NCBI RefSeq assembly: GCF_947487805.1
Contig: NZ_CANKXW010000011.1
Span: forward strand, 82,501 to 146,500
Direction of reading: 5' to 3'
Source: an uncultured Tateyamaria sp.
Lineage (GTDB): Bacteria; Pseudomonadota; Alphaproteobacteria; Rhodobacterales; Rhodobacteraceae
Length of the DNA stretch: 64,000 bases
Below the pieces are notes generated by a model, which saw only the letters and a list, made by a program, of their open reading frames with translations, was not told where the DNA came from and did no database searches. Within the stretch, counting starts at the first letter, position 1; each line of letters opens with the position of its first letter. Below are positions 28,385 through 37,007 of this stretch, one piece after another. Both the position numbers and the translations under genes were made by a program.

Positions 28385-30049
28385 CTATTCCGCGGCAACC
28401 TTGGTCTCGGGGTAGAGGGCGGACTTGAACGGGGCGAGGCCCGTGCGCCGGTAGGTGTCGAGGAATGTCTCGTCCGCGTCGCTGCGCAGGTCGAGATAGG
28501 TGTCCACGATCCGTTCCACCGCCGGGACGATCTCGTCCGCGGAAAAGCCGGGGCCGACGCGGTCGCCGACGGCAGCCGTTTCGGTGTGATCGCCGCCCAG
28601 CGTGATCTGGTAGTTTTCGACGCCTGCGCGGTCGAGGCCGAGGATGCCGATATGGCCCACATGGTGGTGGCCACAGGCGTTGATGCAGCCCGAGATCTTG
28701 ATCTTGAGCGCGCCGATCTCGTGCTCGCGTTTGAGGTCATCAAAGGCTGTGGCGATCTCCTGGGCGATGGGGATCGAGCGGGCCGTGGCCAGCGCGCAAT
28801 AGTCCATGCCGGGGCAGGCGATGATGTCGCTGATCAGGCCGATATTGGCGGTGGCGAGGTCCGCGTCCTTGAGGCGCGCGTGCAGCGCGGGCAGGTCGGA
28901 CACGTGCACATGGGGCAGGATCACGTTCTGTTCGTGGCTGATGCGCAATTCGTCGTGGCCGTAGTCTTGCGCCAGATCGGCCATCAGGCGCATCTGGTCC
29001 GCGCTGGCGTCACCGGGTGTGGCCCCGTGTTTCTTGAGCGAGATCGACACGATCTTGTAACCCGGCGCCTTGTGGGCGGTCAGGTTGGTGTCGGCCCAGC
29101 TGCGGAAAACGGGGTCGTTGTGATAGGCGTCCTTGAACGGTGCCTCGGACGCAGTCTTGAACGCGGGAGCGGCAAAGTGCTCTTCGATCTCGCGCAGCAT
29201 CTGGACATCCACGCCCGAGAAGGTCTTGCGCGTTTCCACAAACCGTTCTTCGACCAGGCGACGGATTTCGTCGATGCCGTGCTCGTGCACGGTGATCTTG
29301 ATGCGCGCCTTGTACTTGTTGTCGCGGCGGCCGATCTGGTTCCAGACGGACACGACCGCTTCGAGGTACGGCAGCAGGTCCGCTTCGGGCAGGAAGTCGG
29401 TGATGACCTTGCCGATCATCGGCGTCCGGCCCAGGCCACCACCCACGATGATCTCGTAGCCGCGTTGCCCGTCACGGGTGACCATGCGGATGCCGATGTC
29501 ATGGGCCTTGGTCACAGCACGGTCGTTGGGCGAGCCGGTGATGGCGATCTTGAACTTGCGGGGCATGAACTGGAACTCGGGGTGGTCGGTAGACCACTGG
29601 CGCATCAGCTCGGCCACGGGGCGCGGGTCGGCAATCTCGTCCGCTGCGGCCCCTGCGAAATGGTCGGCGGTCACGTTGCGGATCGTGTTGCCAGAGGTCT
29701 GGATGGCGTGCATGCCCACCTCGGCCAGCGCGTCCAGCATGTCCGGCACGTCCTTCAACTCGGGCCAGTTGTACTGGATGTTCTGGCGCGTGGTGAAGTG
29801 GCCATAGCCCTTGTCCCAGCGCTCTGCGATCTCGGCCAGCTTGCGCATCTTGGCGCTGTCCAGCGTGCCATAGGGGATGGCCACGCGCAGCATATAGGCG
29901 TGCAGTTGCAGATAGAGACCGTTCATCAGGCGCAGCGGCTTGAACTCGTCCTCGGTCAGGGCACCTGCGATGCGGCGCTCGACCTGCGCGCGGAACTGGC
30001 GGTTGCGTTCCGCAAGAAACGCGGTGTCGAACTCGGAATAGCTGTACAT
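28385..30049 (-). CDS. cysI: ferredoxin-type sulfite reductase hemoprotein
   Basis: A 554-residue siroheme/[4Fe-4S] enzyme reducing sulfite to sulfide with six electrons. The cluster/siroheme Cys motifs are IACPGMDYC and SGCINACGHHH, and there are two nitrite/sulfite reductase ferredoxin-like repeats. No cysJ flavoprotein is present, so ferredoxin, fed by Fpr, is the likely donor. Its ATG overlaps the stop of the DUF2849 gene (TAATG), so translation is coupled. Confidence 0.94.
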   Translation of the reverse strand: MYSYSEFDTAFLAERNRQFRAQVERRIAGALTEDEFKPLRLMNGLYLQLHAYMLRVAIPYGTLDSAKMRKLAEIAERWDKGYGHFTTRQNIQYNWPELKDVPDMLDALAEVGMHAIQTSGNTIRNVTADHFAGAAADEIADPRPVAELMRQWSTDHPEFQFMPRKFKIAITGSPNDRAVTKAHDIGIRMVTRDGQRGYEIIVGGGLGRTPMIGKVITDFLPEADLLPYLEAVVSVWNQIGRRDNKYKARIKITVHEHGIDEIRRLVEERFVETRKTFSGVDVQMLREIEEHFAAPAFKTASEAPFKDAYHNDPVFRSWADTNLTAHKAPGYKIVSISLKKHGATPGDASADQMRLMADLAQDYGHDELRISHEQNVILPHVHVSDLPALHARLKDADLATANIGLISDIIACPGMDYCALATARSIPIAQEIATAFDDLKREHEIGALKIKISGCINACGHHHVGHIGILGLDRAGVENYQITLGGDHTETAAVGDRVGPGFSADEIVPAVERIVDTYLDLRSDADETFLDTYRRTGLAPFKSALYPETKVAAE

Positions 30050-30348
30050 TATTGCAGCTCCACTTGCTTGCCATGGGCATAGTTGCTGGGACCGGTGGCC
30101 CGGAATGTTTCGCGGAAATGAGTGGGGGCGGGCACGCCGTCCGTCACGGCCACATCGGCCAGATAGGCGCCCACAACCACATCAACCTGCTGCGAGGCCT
30201 CGATCAGACGCAGATCGGCATCGGCCTCATCGGTCAGCACCTCGGCCTCGTCCAGCCGGCGGGTCCAGCCCGTTGCAGTCTGGTAAATCACGTCGCCTGC
30301 GAGCAAATGATTGGCGGTGACCACTTTGGGGGTGAAAGCCTTGGGCAT
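30049..30348 (-). CDS. DUF2849 protein of the sulfite-reduction operon
   Basis: A 99-residue protein of DUF2849, found almost only between cysG and cysI in alphaproteobacteria. It begins MPKAFTPKVVTANHLLAGDVIY and ends near FRATGPSNYAHGKQVELQ. It overlaps both neighbours by one base (TGATG with cysG, TAATG with cysI). Function is unknown; its fixed position hints at a role in assembly or activity of the siroheme enzyme. Confidence 0.9.
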   Translation of the reverse strand: MPKAFTPKVVTANHLLAGDVIYQTATGWTRRLDEAEVLTDEADADLRLIEASQQVDVVVGAYLADVAVTDGVPAPTHFRETFRATGPSNYAHGKQVELQ

Positions 30349-31751
30349 CAGTGCGCCTCCTGAATTTGGGGCATGGGAATCTCGGGGATGGCGGCCAGCG
30401 CCGCGCGCGGGGCGAGACCGATAAAGGTCAGGGCAGGGCCGCCCAGACCGGCGCGGCTCAGGGTCGGCTCCATCTCGGCTACGGTGGTGGACAGGACCTG
30501 CTGATCCGCACGGCTGGCATTCTCAACAAACGTCACCGGCGTGGCCGGATCAATCCCGTGCATCAGCAACCTTCCTTGGATGAACCGCGCCGATTTCTTG
30601 CCCATATAGACCGCGGCCACTTCGCCGGGCTGCGCCAGCGCGCGCCAGTCGTGATCGGCAAAGCCACGCGTGTCATGACCCGTGAGGAAGCGCACCGACG
30701 AATTGCGGCCCCGCCGCGTCAGCGACTGACCGATAGAGGCGACGGCCGCAGAGGCTGCCGTGATACCCGGCACGATGTGATAGTCGACATTCGCGCCCGT
30801 CACGGCATCGATCTCTTCGTCCAGACGACCAAACACAGTGGCGTCGCCGGACTTCAGACGCACGACCTGCGCGCCTTTGAGGCCATGCTCCACGATCAGT
30901 TCGTTGATGACCTCTTGCGGGGTCGAGGGGCCAAAGGCTTCCTTGCCCACGTCAATCATGGTTGCCTCGCGGCGGGCCAGTTCGAGGATCTCCTTGGAAA
31001 TCAGGCGGTCGTAAATCACCACATCCGCCTCATCCAGCGCCTTGCGCGCTTTCAACGTCAACAGTTCGGGATCACCGGGGCCCGCCCCGACAAAGGCAAC
31101 GTGGCCGCGGCGCGTCTCGCGCAGCAGGTGATCGGCCAGCAGGTTGTCCAGCGCGGGCTGCACGGCCTCGACACTTTCGGCCACTGCCTTGGGACCTGCA
31201 TTGAAATAGTAGTCACGCCAGAAGTCCCGGCGCGCACGGCCAAAGGGCAGGGCGTCAGCCGCCTTGCGAAACGCCTTGCCGATCCGCGCCAGCGTGCCCA
31301 GCGACGTGGGCAAACGCTCTTCAAGGTCGGCCTTGATGGCGCGGGCCAGCACGGGGGCGGCCCCTTCGGTGCCGATGGCGACAGTGACAGGATCACGGTC
31401 CACGATGGCGGGGGTGATGAACTGGCTGTCAGCCAGATTGTCGACGATGTTGACCAGCGCGCCGTCCGCATGGGCGATGGCGGCTGTGCGCTTGTCCTCG
31501 GTGGCGTCCTCGTCGGCAGCATAGAACAGGGCGGCACACATCGCATCGCCCGGCTCCATCGCACGGTCGATCAGGCGCAGCTTACCCTCGGCGGCCCAGT
31601 TCTTGATCTGATCGTCGGCGTCGGGCGCAAAGACCGAGATATGCGCCGTTGTCTTCATCAGCAGGCGCAGTTTCGCCAGAGCGGCATCGCCGCCACCCGA
31701 CAGCACGATCCGACGACCTGCGGTGTTCAGGAAGATGGGAAAATGGTTCAT
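30348..31751 (-). CDS. cysG: multifunctional siroheme synthase
   Basis: A 467-residue fusion of precorrin-2 dehydrogenase/ferrochelatase (about residues 1-200) and uroporphyrinogen-III C-methyltransferase (about 215-460), normal for CysG. The methyltransferase motifs VGAGPGDPELLTLKA, VVRLKSGDATVFGR and VPGITAASAA are clear. The N-terminal NAD motif is a variant, VLSGGGDAALAKL instead of the usual GGGxVAxRK. It is the first gene of the operon and makes the cofactor for CysI. Confidence 0.94.
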   Translation of the reverse strand: MNHFPIFLNTAGRRIVLSGGGDAALAKLRLLMKTTAHISVFAPDADDQIKNWAAEGKLRLIDRAMEPGDAMCAALFYAADEDATEDKRTAAIAHADGALVNIVDNLADSQFITPAIVDRDPVTVAIGTEGAAPVLARAIKADLEERLPTSLGTLARIGKAFRKAADALPFGRARRDFWRDYYFNAGPKAVAESVEAVQPALDNLLADHLLRETRRGHVAFVGAGPGDPELLTLKARKALDEADVVIYDRLISKEILELARREATMIDVGKEAFGPSTPQEVINELIVEHGLKGAQVVRLKSGDATVFGRLDEEIDAVTGANVDYHIVPGITAASAAVASIGQSLTRRGRNSSVRFLTGHDTRGFADHDWRALAQPGEVAAVYMGKKSARFIQGRLLMHGIDPATPVTFVENASRADQQVLSTTVAEMEPTLSRAGLGGPALTFIGLAPRAALAAIPEIPMPQIQEAH

Positions 31752-31787
31752 CTGCGCCTCGTTTCGTGAATTCTGACCCTCAATATA

Positions 31788-31845
31788 GGAAATTTTCCCG
31801 GTTTGGCGCTAGACAGCGGCGCAGATAAGGATGATTGTTCCTTAT
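31788..31845. promoter_or_regulatory. two dyads in the cysG/Lrp divergent promoter
   Basis: GGAAATTTTCC (31788-31798) and ATAAGGA-N7-TCCTTAT (31825-31845) are perfect inverted repeats with centres 42 bases apart, four helical turns. They suit an Lrp/AsnC octamer and are probable sites for the divergently encoded regulator. Confidence 0.5.
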
Positions 31846-31891
31846 GTTTGCAGGTGCAGAACGCCTGTTTCCCGAATTGGAGCGCTTTGGA

Positions 31892-32359
31892 ATGTCTGTT
31901 CGCATCGACGACGTGGATCGCAAAATTCTGGCCGAGCTACAGCGCGATGCCAGCCAGTCGCTGGACGATATCGCCCGCGCGGTGGGGTCCTCAAAGACGC
32001 CGGTGTGGAACCGGATTCGCAAGTTGCGAGAGGCCGGTGTGGTGGGTCAGCAGACGGTTGTGCTGGATGCCGAGGCACTGGGGTTCGAGGCCTGTTTCTT
32101 TGTCCTGATCCGCACGTCAGAGCACGAGGCGGATTGGCAGGCGAAGTTCCTGCAGGCCTTGCGCGACCGGGCCGAGGTGCAAGAGGCGCACCGGCTGGCG
32201 GGTGACATCGACTACATCCTCAAGGTGCGGGTCAAGAACGCGCGGGCCTATGACGCGTTCTACCAGGCGCTGATCTCGGAGGTGCGGGTGCACAACGTCA
32301 CGGCGCTGCTGTCGATGGAAGAGATCAAGTCCACCACGATGCTGCCTATCGAGACGTGA
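31892..32359 (+). CDS. Lrp/AsnC-family regulator, candidate regulator of the cys operon
   Basis: A 155-residue Lrp/AsnC protein. The start MSVRIDDVDRKIL is chosen because of GGAG at 31879-31882; the longer frame to 31835 would run through the operator. The N-terminal HTH includes DDIARAVGSSKTPVWNRIRKL and the C-terminal RAM domain carries AHRLAGDIDYILKVRVKN. It is divergent from cysG, so it probably senses a sulfur amino acid or precursor and controls sulfite reduction; this is an inference from position. Confidence 0.88.
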   Translation: MSVRIDDVDRKILAELQRDASQSLDDIARAVGSSKTPVWNRIRKLREAGVVGQQTVVLDAEALGFEACFFVLIRTSEHEADWQAKFLQALRDRAEVQEAHRLAGDIDYILKVRVKNARAYDAFYQALISEVRVHNVTALLSMEEIKSTTMLPIET

Positions 32360-32459
32360 TCAAAAGGAGCGCTACCGCGCATTCTTTATGCTGCCAGCGG
32401 TGAGGCGACGCTTTGCTTGTGACGCTGCGCGGCTTGGACAGTTTGGATGTTTTGCTGAG

Positions 32460-32494
32460 AGGTCGCTTAAGGCGCAGTGCGTCTTAAGCGACCT
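32460..32494. repeat. perfect 12-bp inverted repeat in a gene-free stretch
   Basis: AGGTCGCTTAAG and CTTAAGCGACCT flank an 11-base loop. The surrounding 220 bases (32360-32579) contain no convincing gene. There is no T-run after it. It could end transcription of the Lrp gene or the P450 gene weakly, or be a protein-binding site. Confidence 0.5.
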
Positions 32495-32579
32495 GTTCGA
32501 GGGTGATGTGAGTCGCGCCCGCATCAAGGACAAGCCGCCTGCGGCGGTGACCTTTGGCCATCCTTGACCCGGTCCCGAC

Positions 32580-33740
32580 TCACGACGCGACGATCAGGCG
32601 GTCGAGTTTGTGGAAGTGGTAGCTGTCGGCAAATTTCGGTGGCTCGGTTATGTGCAGATTGGGCATTGCCGTGAACAGCATCGGCAGCGCGATCTGCATT
32701 TCCAGCCGCGCCAGCGGCGCGCCGACGCAGAAGTGCAGGCCCCCGCCAAAGGCGACATGCGGGTTCTTTTTGCGGGTCGGGTCGAATTGGTCGGGCCTGT
32801 CAAACACGGCCGGGTCGCGGCCCGCGGCGCCGAGGATCAGCGCGACCTCGTCGCCTGGACCCAGTGTCTGACCCTGCACCTCGATCGGCGCGTAGACGTG
32901 GCGCGTGAACATATGCAGCGGCGGGTCATAGCGCATGACCTCTTCGACGCAGCGCTCGGGGTGGGCAAGGGCGTCTGTGGCACCGTGGTCCACCAGCGCT
33001 TTGACCGCGTTGCCAAGGCTGTGCACCGTTGCCTCGTGCCCGGCATTCAACAGCAGGATGCAGGTGCCGATCATCTCGTCCATGCTCAGGGTCTGGCCAC
33101 CGTCTTCGGCCGCGATCAGTTCGGTGATCAGGTCGTCGCGCGGGTCATTGCGCCGCTCTTCGATATAGCCGCGCAGGAAGGCCGTGAATTCGGCGGCGGC
33201 CGTGTTGGCGGCGTCCTCGATGGCGCGGCTGCGTCCCGCCTGATACATCGCCACCATCGCCGCGGACCAGCGCAGCAGGTCCGGCCCCATCGCCTCCGGC
33301 ACACCCAGAAGGCGGGCGATCACGCGCACCGGCACCAGCTGGCAATAGGCGGGGATCAGGTCGAACGGCCCTTCGGGCAGCCCCGCCAGCAGGTCGGCAC
33401 AGATGGCGCGGATATCCCCCTCCAGCGCCGCAATCCGCCGGGAGGTGAAGGCGTGCAGCACCAGACGCCGCAGGCGCGTGTGTTCGGGCGGCTCCAGCTC
33501 CAGCAGGGAATACCGTTCAACCGCGTCGAAATCCGCCAGATGCGGCGCGGACGCCCCGCGCCCCGGCACCGCCCGCCCCAACCGCCGGTCGCGCAAAAGC
33601 GCGTGCACCGTGGCGTGGTCAAAGGCCGCGTGCATCCCGTACTCCTGCCAATAGACCAGCCCGCCCCGCGCCCGTGCGGCATCGTAAACGGCATAGGGAT
33701 TCTGAACAAAGGCGGGGTCGTGGGGGGACTGCTGCAACAT
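32580..33740 (-). CDS. cytochrome P450 (soluble bacterial type)
   Basis: A 386-residue P450. The heme-thiolate loop is FGGGLHFCVGAPLARLE, the K-helix has EEVMRYDPP (ExxR) and the I-helix has NAGHEATVHS. No membrane anchor is present, as usual for bacterial class I enzymes. A TTG two codons upstream is possible, but the ATG at 33740 is preferred. No ferredoxin or reductase gene is adjacent, so its electron donor must be encoded elsewhere. The substrate is unknown. It is divergent from dctB. Confidence 0.93.
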   Translation of the reverse strand: MLQQSPHDPAFVQNPYAVYDAARARGGLVYWQEYGMHAAFDHATVHALLRDRRLGRAVPGRGASAPHLADFDAVERYSLLELEPPEHTRLRRLVLHAFTSRRIAALEGDIRAICADLLAGLPEGPFDLIPAYCQLVPVRVIARLLGVPEAMGPDLLRWSAAMVAMYQAGRSRAIEDAANTAAAEFTAFLRGYIEERRNDPRDDLITELIAAEDGGQTLSMDEMIGTCILLLNAGHEATVHSLGNAVKALVDHGATDALAHPERCVEEVMRYDPPLHMFTRHVYAPIEVQGQTLGPGDEVALILGAAGRDPAVFDRPDQFDPTRKKNPHVAFGGGLHFCVGAPLARLEMQIALPMLFTAMPNLHITEPPKFADSYHFHKLDRLIVAS

Positions 33741-33804
33741 GAGCAAGATGTCTCAGCCCCGCGCCCGCTTGGCAAGCCCCGATGCCCGCGGCTAGGGTGC
33801 GCCC

Positions 33805-35538
33805 ATGACATCGGGTCTTATCAGACGGGTCAGCGTCGTGCTGGGCTTTGTGGCGGTCGTCGCGCTGGCGGCGGCGGGGGTGTGGCGCTATGGCTACTTC
33901 CAGGCGCTGGACCAGCTGTCGCGCCAGGGCGCATCGGACCTCGCCCTCGCCTCGGACCGGCTGACGGGGCAACTGCAACGCTACCGCGAGCTGGCCGTGC
34001 TGGTGGCCGACCACCCGCAAGTGGGGGCCGTGCTCGCAGGCGAGGATGTCGCCGCAGCCGAGGTGCTGCTGCTCGAGATTGCCGACAAGACCGCCGCCGA
34101 GGACATCCGCCTGACCGACGCCACGGGGCACGTCATGGCCTCCGCTCGGCCCACACCCACAGGCGTCGACATCGCCCCGCTGGTCCAGCGCGCAACTCAA
34201 GGCGCGCTCGGCTGGGGCAACGGCAAAACGCCCGCAGGTGCCCGCGTGTTCGCCTATGCCGCCCCGGTGTTCAACGCCCAGTCCAAGGTGCAGGGGGCTG
34301 TGGTCGTCACCGCCAACCTTGCAGGCATCGAATGGGACTGGGTCGGATCGAACCCGGCCGTGTTCTTCACCGACGCGCAAGACCGCGTGTTCATCACCAA
34401 CCGCTCTGAAATCGTGTTCTGGGAACGGCCCGAAAACGCACCGGGCCTTGTGCCTGACACCGGCCCGCCACTGCCCTTCGACAGCTACCAACTGGGCCGT
34501 CACGAAGTCTGGCAAATGGGGTGGGGGCCGTACCTGCCGCAAAACGCGCTGCACCTCGTGCGCGCCCTGCCGGTGATCGGCATGACCGGCGAGGCGCTGG
34601 TGGATGTGGCCCCCGCCCGCCGCCTCGCCACGCTGCAAGCCGCCGCCGTGGCGGGGCTCTGCCTTGCCTTCGGCGCGCTGCTCTTTCTGGCCACCGAACG
34701 CCGCCGCACTCTGGCCGATGCCAACGCGCTGCTGGAACAGCGCGTGGCCGAACGCACCGCCGCCCTGTCCGACACCAATGCCCAGCTCCGCCGCGAGGCC
34801 GAGGAACGCGAAGAGGCGCAAACAGCCCTTGCCCGTGCGCAGGCCGACCTCGTGCAGGCGGGCAAACTGTCGGCGCTGGGCCAGATGAGCGCGGGCCTCA
34901 GCCACGAATTGAACCAACCGCTTATGGCGATCCAGACCTATGCCGAAAACGGCAAACAGTTCCTCGCCAAATCGAAACCCGACCGGGCGGGTGAAAACCT
35001 GGGCCGCATCGCCGACATGGCCCACCGCATGGGCCGCATCATCAAGAACCTGCGCGCCTTTGCCCGGCAGGAAAGCGAACCGGCCGTGCGCGTCGATCTG
35101 GTCGCCGTGGTGCAAAGTGCCGTTGAACTGACCATGCCCCGCATCCGGCGCGAGGATGTGACGCTTGACCTCGATCTGCCCGACACGCCCGTCTGGGTTT
35201 CGGGGGGCGAGGTGCGGCTGGGGCAGGTCTTTGTCAACCTGATCTCCAACGCGGTGGACGCCATGGCGGGCACCGACACGCGCCGCCTGACCCTGTCGGT
35301 CGCGGGGGCCTCCGTCACCATCCGCGACACCGGGCCGGGCATCGCCGTGCCCGACCGCGTGTTTGACCCGTTCTATTCCACCAAAGAGGTCGGCGCCTCC
35401 GAAGGCATGGGGCTGGGCTTGTCGATCTCCTACGGCATCGTCCAAAGCTTTGGCGGCGAGATCCGTGGCGGCAACAGCGATCAGGGCGCGGAATTCACCG
35501 TCGAACTTCTGCCATGGACAGAAAGGGACGCGGCATGA
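33805..35538 (+). CDS. dctB: C4-dicarboxylate sensor histidine kinase DctB
   Basis: A 577-residue two-transmembrane kinase (helices at about 10-30 and 280-300) with a large periplasmic double-Cache-type sensor between them, a coiled coil (about 305-350), the H-box SHELNQPLMA with His367, the N-box NLISNAVDAM, and G-boxes DTGPGI and GMGLGLSIS. It should sense C4-dicarboxylates and phosphorylate DctD. Its stop overlaps the dctD start (ATGA). Confidence 0.93.
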   Translation: MTSGLIRRVSVVLGFVAVVALAAAGVWRYGYFQALDQLSRQGASDLALASDRLTGQLQRYRELAVLVADHPQVGAVLAGEDVAAAEVLLLEIADKTAAEDIRLTDATGHVMASARPTPTGVDIAPLVQRATQGALGWGNGKTPAGARVFAYAAPVFNAQSKVQGAVVVTANLAGIEWDWVGSNPAVFFTDAQDRVFITNRSEIVFWERPENAPGLVPDTGPPLPFDSYQLGRHEVWQMGWGPYLPQNALHLVRALPVIGMTGEALVDVAPARRLATLQAAAVAGLCLAFGALLFLATERRRTLADANALLEQRVAERTAALSDTNAQLRREAEEREEAQTALARAQADLVQAGKLSALGQMSAGLSHELNQPLMAIQTYAENGKQFLAKSKPDRAGENLGRIADMAHRMGRIIKNLRAFARQESEPAVRVDLVAVVQSAVELTMPRIRREDVTLDLDLPDTPVWVSGGEVRLGQVFVNLISNAVDAMAGTDTRRLTLSVAGASVTIRDTGPGIAVPDRVFDPFYSTKEVGASEGMGLGLSISYGIVQSFGGEIRGGNSDQGAEFTVELLPWTERDAA

Positions 35539-36764
35539 CCGTTCAGGTGCTGGTGGTCGATGATGACGCCGCCGTGCGCGACGCACTGGCGCAAACGCTG
35601 GAACTGGCGGATTACGTACCCATCACAGCGGCCTCTTTCGTGGTGGCCAAGGATCATATCACCCGCGACTTTGACGGCGTGATCCTGTCGGACATCCGCA
35701 TGCCGGGCCGCGACGGGTTCCACCTGCTGGCCCACACGCGCAAAGTCGATGGCGACCTGCCGGTGATCCTGCTCACCGGCGAAGGCGACATTCCCATGGC
35801 CGTGCAGGCGATGCGCGAGGGCGCCTTTGGCTTCCTCGAAAAACCTTGCGCGCCCAGTGACTTGCTGTCCGTTCTTCAACGCGCGCTCAAATCCCGTGCG
35901 CTGGTGCTGGAAAACCGCCGCCTGCGCAAACTGGTAGAAAGCGGCGATCCCGCCTCGCGCATGCTCTTTGGCACCTCCGATCTGGCCGACGGCTTGCGCG
36001 CCCGCGTCCGGCTGGTTGCCCCGCTGGAAACAGAGGTGCTGGTGACCGGCGCGCCCGGCACCGGTATTTCCAAGGTGGCCGAGGTCATCCACCTGTCCTC
36101 GCTCCGGTCCAAGGCCGCCTTTGTCAAACGCGCGGCCAGCGATCTGCGGCCCAAGGCGCTGGCCGAAGCAATCAAGGAGGCCGAGGGCGGCAGTCTCTTT
36201 CTCGACGAGATCACCCATCTGCCCGCCGCCAGCCAATTGGCCCTGCTCGAGGCGCTGGAGGCAGGCTGCGATGCGCGCCTCATCGCGGGCAGCAACCGCG
36301 ACCTTGCCGCTGCGGTCGAGGCGGGCGCGCTCAATGCCGATCTCTACTACCGGATCGAGGTCATGCCCGTCCGCATTCCTTCGGTGGGCGAACGCCCCGA
36401 GGATATCCCCGTGCTCTTCCGTCACTATGTCGCGCAGGCCGCCGAACAGGCGGGTCTGACCCCGCCCGAAATCGGCCCCGACCACATGGCCGCGCTGATG
36501 GCGCAGGACTGGCCCGGCAATGCGCGGTCGTTGATGAGTGCGGCGATGCGCTTCGTGCTGGGCATGCCCGAGGACGCGGCGCAGGCCGCCGATCAGGGCC
36601 TTGCGGAACAGATGGCGCGGGTGGAACGGTCCTTGCTTATTGCCGCGCTGGGGCGACAGAACGGCCACGCCAGCGCCGCCGCACAGGCCCTGCAACTGCC
36701 GCGCAAGACCTTCTACGACAAGCTCAAGCGCTACGGGATTCGGGCCGAGGACTACCGGCGCTAA
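35535..36764 (+). CDS. dctD: DctD-like response regulator with degenerate AAA+ domain lacking GAFTGA
   Basis: A 409-residue regulator coupled to dctB. The receiver domain has VVDDD, phosphoacceptor Asp53 (LSDIRMPG) and the EKP lysine. The central AAA+ domain keeps Walker B (SLFLDEI, Asp224-Glu225) but Walker A is GAPGTGIS, with Ile178 where the ATP-binding Lys should be. The stretch holding the sigma54-contacting GAFTGA loop is missing (about 20 residues short), and the arginine of the FRxDLYYRL motif is Asn (LNADLYYRI). The Fis-type HTH (SAAAQALQLPRKTFYDKLKR) is intact. It probably binds the palindromes just after its own stop and acts without sigma54, as known for NtrC of Rhodobacter capsulatus. 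Confidence 0.9.
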   Translation: MTVQVLVVDDDAAVRDALAQTLELADYVPITAASFVVAKDHITRDFDGVILSDIRMPGRDGFHLLAHTRKVDGDLPVILLTGEGDIPMAVQAMREGAFGFLEKPCAPSDLLSVLQRALKSRALVLENRRLRKLVESGDPASRMLFGTSDLADGLRARVRLVAPLETEVLVTGAPGTGISKVAEVIHLSSLRSKAAFVKRAASDLRPKALAEAIKEAEGGSLFLDEITHLPAASQLALLEALEAGCDARLIAGSNRDLAAAVEAGALNADLYYRIEVMPVRIPSVGERPEDIPVLFRHYVAQAAEQAGLTPPEIGPDHMAALMAQDWPGNARSLMSAAMRFVLGMPEDAAQAADQGLAEQMARVERSLLIAALGRQNGHASAAAQALQLPRKTFYDKLKRYGIRAEDYRR

Positions 36765-36816
36765 CACTGTGCGGAAATCCGCACAGTGTTGCGTGGTGCC
36801 GTGCGGAATTCCGCAC
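36763..36816. promoter_or_regulatory. two DctD-type palindromes upstream of dctP
   Basis: A 28-base palindrome with perfect 13-bp arms (AACACTGTGCGGA / TCCGCACAGTGTT) spans 36763-36790 and starts in the dctD stop codon. A second perfect 16-base palindrome, GTGCGGAATTCCGCAC, is at 36801-36816. Centres are 32 bases apart, three turns. They share GTGCGGAA..TCCGCAC. No convincing -24/-12 sigma54 promoter is seen between them and dctP. Confidence 0.75.
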
Positions 36817-37007
36817 ATGTAAGCGATAGATGGCGGCGATAGAGGGTGAAGTTCTGTAACTAAGGTGCTGTTTTTGAATAATTTTTATTTGTTTTTCAGA
36901 CCTTTCGAAGAACTTAATGCTGCACCCACCGCGCGGTCTGCTTTTATGTGGCGGCCTGTCCCCGCGGGGACAAACGGTTTCACAACATTTCTCTGGGAGG
37001 AGACATT

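Noticed and set aside
27623..30082. 819-codon plus-strand frame across the cys genes
   Set aside because: It is antisense to cysH and cysI, which have complete catalytic motifs; the frame is a GC-driven shadow.
32484..32561. 25-codon minus-strand ORF (MAKGHRRRRLVL...) upstream of the P450
   Set aside because: It has no spaced ribosome site, half of the inverted repeat lies in it, and there is no support from composition or context.
36817..37007. Sigma54 promoter (-24/-12) for dctP
   Set aside because: No GG-N10-GC element of acceptable quality was found in this region, and the DctD-like protein lacks the sigma54-contacting loop.
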